Assembly: GCF_017875955.1 (NCBI RefSeq)
Contig: NZ_JAGINK010000001.1
Location: 315,001 to 379,000 of the forward strand
Direction: 5' to 3'
Length of the DNA stretch: 64,000 nucleotides
From: Pseudomonas sp. BP8
GTDB lineage: Bacteria; Pseudomonadota; Gammaproteobacteria; Pseudomonadales; Pseudomonadaceae
This document shows positions 61,501-64,000 of this stretch, piece after piece (the first letter of the stretch is position 1; every line of letters begins with the position of its first letter). The notes under the pieces were generated by a model that saw only the letters and a list, made by a program, of their open reading frames with translations, did no database searches and had not been told where the DNA came from. A program made the position numbers and the translations under genes.

Positions 61501-63654
61501 GTGGAATCCGAAGTTAGTCGAGTTCAACTCAGTCACGATCCGCGCAGCCAGCATGACGATCCATTACTGGATAGCCTGCTGACCCTGTGTGTCCTGCATC
61601 AGAAGCCCGCCAGCCGGGCCATGCTGACCACCGGCCTGCCCTTGCCTGCCCAGCGCCTGGACCCTGAGCTGCTGCCTCGCGCGGCAGCGCGGGCCGGGCT
61701 GCAGGGGCGCCTGCTGCAGCGCAAGCTGGAGCAGATCCCGAATATCGCCATGCCGGCCATGTTGCTGCTCAAAGAGGGCCGCAGTGCCGTTCTGCTGGGT
61801 TGGGAAAACGATAACGCGCGCCTGCTACTCAGCGAGAGCGATGGCGGCGAAGTGCTCGTCAGCCGCGAAGCGCTGCTCGAGGATTACAGCGGCAAGGTGT
61901 TCTTCGCCCAACCCCAGCACAAGTACGACGTCAACCACGGCAACCTGATCCCTCGGACCAAATCCTGGTTCCGCGACACCCTGCTGCGCAGCAAATGGCT
62001 GTACATCGACGCAATCGCCGCCAGCCTGGTGATCAACCTGATCGCCCTCGCTGCACCGTTGTTCGTGATGAACGTGTATGACCGGGTGGTACCCAACCAG
62101 GCCACCTCAACGTTGTGGGTGTTGGCGGTCGGTATCGCCGGGGCCTATGTCTTCGATCTGATCCTCAAGGGCTTGCGCAGTTTGTGCCTGGATCTGGCCG
62201 GCAAGAAAACCGACCTGATCGTGTCGGCGACGCTGTTCGAACGTATCGTCGGCATGTCGATGAAGTACCGCCCGGCACGGGTGGGTAGCTTTGCGCAGAA
62301 TATTCACGAGTTCCAAGGCCTGCGCGACTTTCTTGCGTCGCTGACCCTGACCAGCCTGATCGATCTGCCGTTCACCATTCTGATCTTGATCGTCATCGCC
62401 ATTCTGGGTGGGCATCTGGTGTGGATTCCGGTCCTGGCCTTCCCACTGGCTTTGGGCATCGGCTATGCCCTGCAAAAGCCTTTGATGTCGACCATGGAAC
62501 GGACCATGGCCCTGGCCTCCGAGCGCCAGTCCAGCCTGATCGAGACCCTTGGCGGGCTCGACGCGATCAAGGTCAACAACGCTGAAAGCGAACGCCAGTA
62601 CATGTGGGAACAGACCCTCGGTACCCTTAGCCGCCTCGAATTGCGAGTCAAGGTGCTGTCGGGCCTGGCGATGAACATCACCATGCTGATCCAGCAGTTG
62701 GCGGGCGTGGCGATGATCTGTGCCGGCGTCTACCTGATCATCGATGGCAACCTCAGCATGGGCGGCCTGGTCGCCTGCTACATGCTCAGCGGCCGCGCCC
62801 TTGGTCCTCTGGGCCAGCTCAACGGTCTGCTGGCCCGCTACCAGCAAGCCAAAGTAACCATGGTCGCCACCGACCAGATGATGGACCTGCCGCAGGAGCG
62901 CAACTTCGAAGAGCGCCCACTGAGCCGTCAGGTACTGCAAGGCGCAATCGAGTTCCGGGGCGTCGACTTCACCTACCCGAACCAGCAAAACCCGGCGCTC
63001 AAGGGCATCAACCTGACCATTCGTCCGGGTGAAAAGGTCGGCATCATTGGCCGTAGCGGCTCGGGCAAGAGCTCGCTGGCCAAGCTGATCGTCGGCCTTT
63101 ACGAGTCGGACAACGGCTCGCTGCTGGTCGACGGCGTGGACATCCGCCAGATCGACGTCAGCGAGCTGCGCCACAACATCGGCTATGTGCCCCAAGACAT
63201 CCAACTGCTGGCCGGCACCCTGCGCGACAACCTGGTCAGCGGTGCACGCTACATCGAGGACGAGCTGATCCTGCAGGCCGCCGAACTGGCAGGGGTGCAT
63301 GAATTTGCCCGTCTGCATCCGGACGGCTATGAGCTGCAGGTTGGCGAGCGTGGCCAGAACCTCTCGGGTGGACAGCGGCAGAACGTCGCCCTCGGCCGCG
63401 CATTATTGCTCAACCCGCAGATCCTGCTGCTCGACGAGCCGACCGCGTCAATGGATAACACTGGCGAAGAACGCCTCAAGCAGCGCCTGCAGGCGGTGAT
63501 CGAGCACAAGACCGTGCTGCTGGTTACCCACCGTGCCTCGTTGCTGACACTGGTCGACCGGCTGATCGTCATCGATCGTGGCCAAGTGGTCGCCGATGGC
63601 CCGAAAGCGTCGGTCATGGATGCATTGAAGAAGGGGCAGATCAGTGTCGCTTAA
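61501..63654 (+). CDS. lapB: LapB, type I secretion ABC transporter
   Basis: A 717-residue ABC exporter starting at GTG 61501. Order: N-terminal C39-like domain (1-135) without the catalytic Cys, so it binds but does not cut the substrate; six-span membrane domain (about 165-440); ATPase with Walker A 'IIGRSGSGKSSLAKLIVG' (about 516-533), signature 'LSGGQRQNVALGRAL', Walker B 'ILLLDEPTASMD', H-loop 'VTHRAS'. LssB/HlyB family (LapA exporters). Its end overlaps the lapC start by 11 bp. Confidence 0.95.
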   Translation: MESEVSRVQLSHDPRSQHDDPLLDSLLTLCVLHQKPASRAMLTTGLPLPAQRLDPELLPRAAARAGLQGRLLQRKLEQIPNIAMPAMLLLKEGRSAVLLGWENDNARLLLSESDGGEVLVSREALLEDYSGKVFFAQPQHKYDVNHGNLIPRTKSWFRDTLLRSKWLYIDAIAASLVINLIALAAPLFVMNVYDRVVPNQATSTLWVLAVGIAGAYVFDLILKGLRSLCLDLAGKKTDLIVSATLFERIVGMSMKYRPARVGSFAQNIHEFQGLRDFLASLTLTSLIDLPFTILILIVIAILGGHLVWIPVLAFPLALGIGYALQKPLMSTMERTMALASERQSSLIETLGGLDAIKVNNAESERQYMWEQTLGTLSRLELRVKVLSGLAMNITMLIQQLAGVAMICAGVYLIIDGNLSMGGLVACYMLSGRALGPLGQLNGLLARYQQAKVTMVATDQMMDLPQERNFEERPLSRQVLQGAIEFRGVDFTYPNQQNPALKGINLTIRPGEKVGIIGRSGSGKSSLAKLIVGLYESDNGSLLVDGVDIRQIDVSELRHNIGYVPQDIQLLAGTLRDNLVSGARYIEDELILQAAELAGVHEFARLHPDGYELQVGERGQNLSGGQRQNVALGRALLLNPQILLLDEPTASMDNTGEERLKQRLQAVIEHKTVLLVTHRASLLTLVDRLIVIDRGQVVADGPKASVMDALKKGQISVA

Positions 63655-64000
63655 GCTGGATATGAGCAGTTTCAAAGATAACTTGCGACGCTACTTCAAA
63701 GGCTCCGAGTCGTTTTCCGGCGAGCCGTTGCCGGAAGTCCGCAAGTCGCTGGTCGAAGATGCCCCGCGGGTCATACGCCTGACCATCTGGGGTGTGATCG
63801 CGTTCTTTCTGTTCCTGATCATCTGGGCCAGCTTCGCTCCCATCGACGAGGTTACCCGCGGCGAAGGCAAGGCGATTCCGTCCTCCAAAGTGCAGAAAAT
63901 CCAGAACCTCGAGGGCGGCATCGTTGCCGAGATCTTCGCCAAGGAAGGGCAGATCGTCGAGATTGGCCAGCCGTTGCTGCGACTGGACGAAACACGCTTT
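63644..64000 (+). CDS. lapC: LapC, HlyD-type membrane-fusion protein (5' part)
   Basis: First 119 residues only; the frame is open to the window edge. Start GTG 63644 has aagggg seven bases upstream; ATG 63662 is an alternative. Cytoplasmic N-terminus (about 48 residues), one membrane span 'LTIWGVIAFFLFLIIWASF', then 'DEVTRGEGKAIPSSKVQKIQ', 'NLEGGIVAEIFAKEGQIVE' and 'LLRLDETRF', the HlyD lipoyl half. Links LapB to LapE in the periplasm. Confidence 0.93.
   Translation, partial: MSLKLDMSSFKDNLRRYFKGSESFSGEPLPEVRKSLVEDAPRVIRLTIWGVIAFFLFLIIWASFAPIDEVTRGEGKAIPSSKVQKIQNLEGGIVAEIFAKEGQIVEIGQPLLRLDETRF

Overview
The window is chromosomal DNA of a GC-rich gammaproteobacterium, very probably the Pseudomonas putida group. 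Evidence: the block ygfB / TIGR02449-zapA / 6S RNA / fau, then reductase-ubiD / rho / trxA / ppx / ppk / hemB, is in the order I know from Pseudomonas; P. putida-type REP repeats (core ccgcgaagaggcc...agcccgctcctacagg) lie between many genes; and a LapA-type giant adhesin sits beside a sulfonate/taurine-type ABC operon, as in P. putida.

Layout. (1) 1-17.2 kb: conserved housekeeping genes, covering cell division (zapA), 6S RNA, folate salvage (fau), ubiquinone (ubiD), transcription termination (rho), redox (trxA), polyphosphate metabolism (ppx and ppk, convergent), heme (hemB), a DedA membrane protein, elbB and yaiI. (2) 17.2-20.9 kb: a small accessory island with two orphan RHS-core proteins, a duplicated 66-bp piece of yaiI, a shared 35-bp element, and two small Pseudomonas-specific genes behind a highly structured leader. 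(3) 21.0-26.05 kb: a five-gene efflux operon (marR, FUSC permease, DUF1656, HlyD-type adaptor, NodT-type outer-membrane factor) in which every junction is a 4-bp ATGA overlap. (4) 26.0-28.1 kb: REP-rich spacer, a Sel1-repeat protein and a truncated WYL-type regulator. (5) 28.3-32.0 kb: tauD-like dioxygenase plus substrate-binding protein, ATPase and permease. (6) 32.2-64.0 kb: the biofilm adhesin system. lapA encodes 9007 residues on the minus strand; lapE, lapB and the start of lapC run divergently from it.

How the parts work together. LapE, LapB and LapC form the type I secretion channel that exports LapA. LapA has an N-terminal retention module with a doubled TAAG motif (LapG protease site), about 0.8 kb-residue short-repeat and 5.5 kb-residue long-repeat regions, a von Willebrand A domain with an intact MIDAS, RTX calcium repeats and a C-terminal secretion signal. 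The long array has 24 units whose DNA period takes only the values 675, 660 and 651 bp, and it carries kilobase-scale internal duplications, so it looks actively reshaped by recombination.

The least explained element is the leader at 19,614-19,740 (minus strand). It contains a 16-bp helix interleaved with a 9-bp helix (pseudoknot topology), a UUCG hairpin, a third strand able to compete for the 9-bp helix, and a hairpin that covers the Shine-Dalgarno of the downstream small gene. I do not recognise it as a described RNA class.
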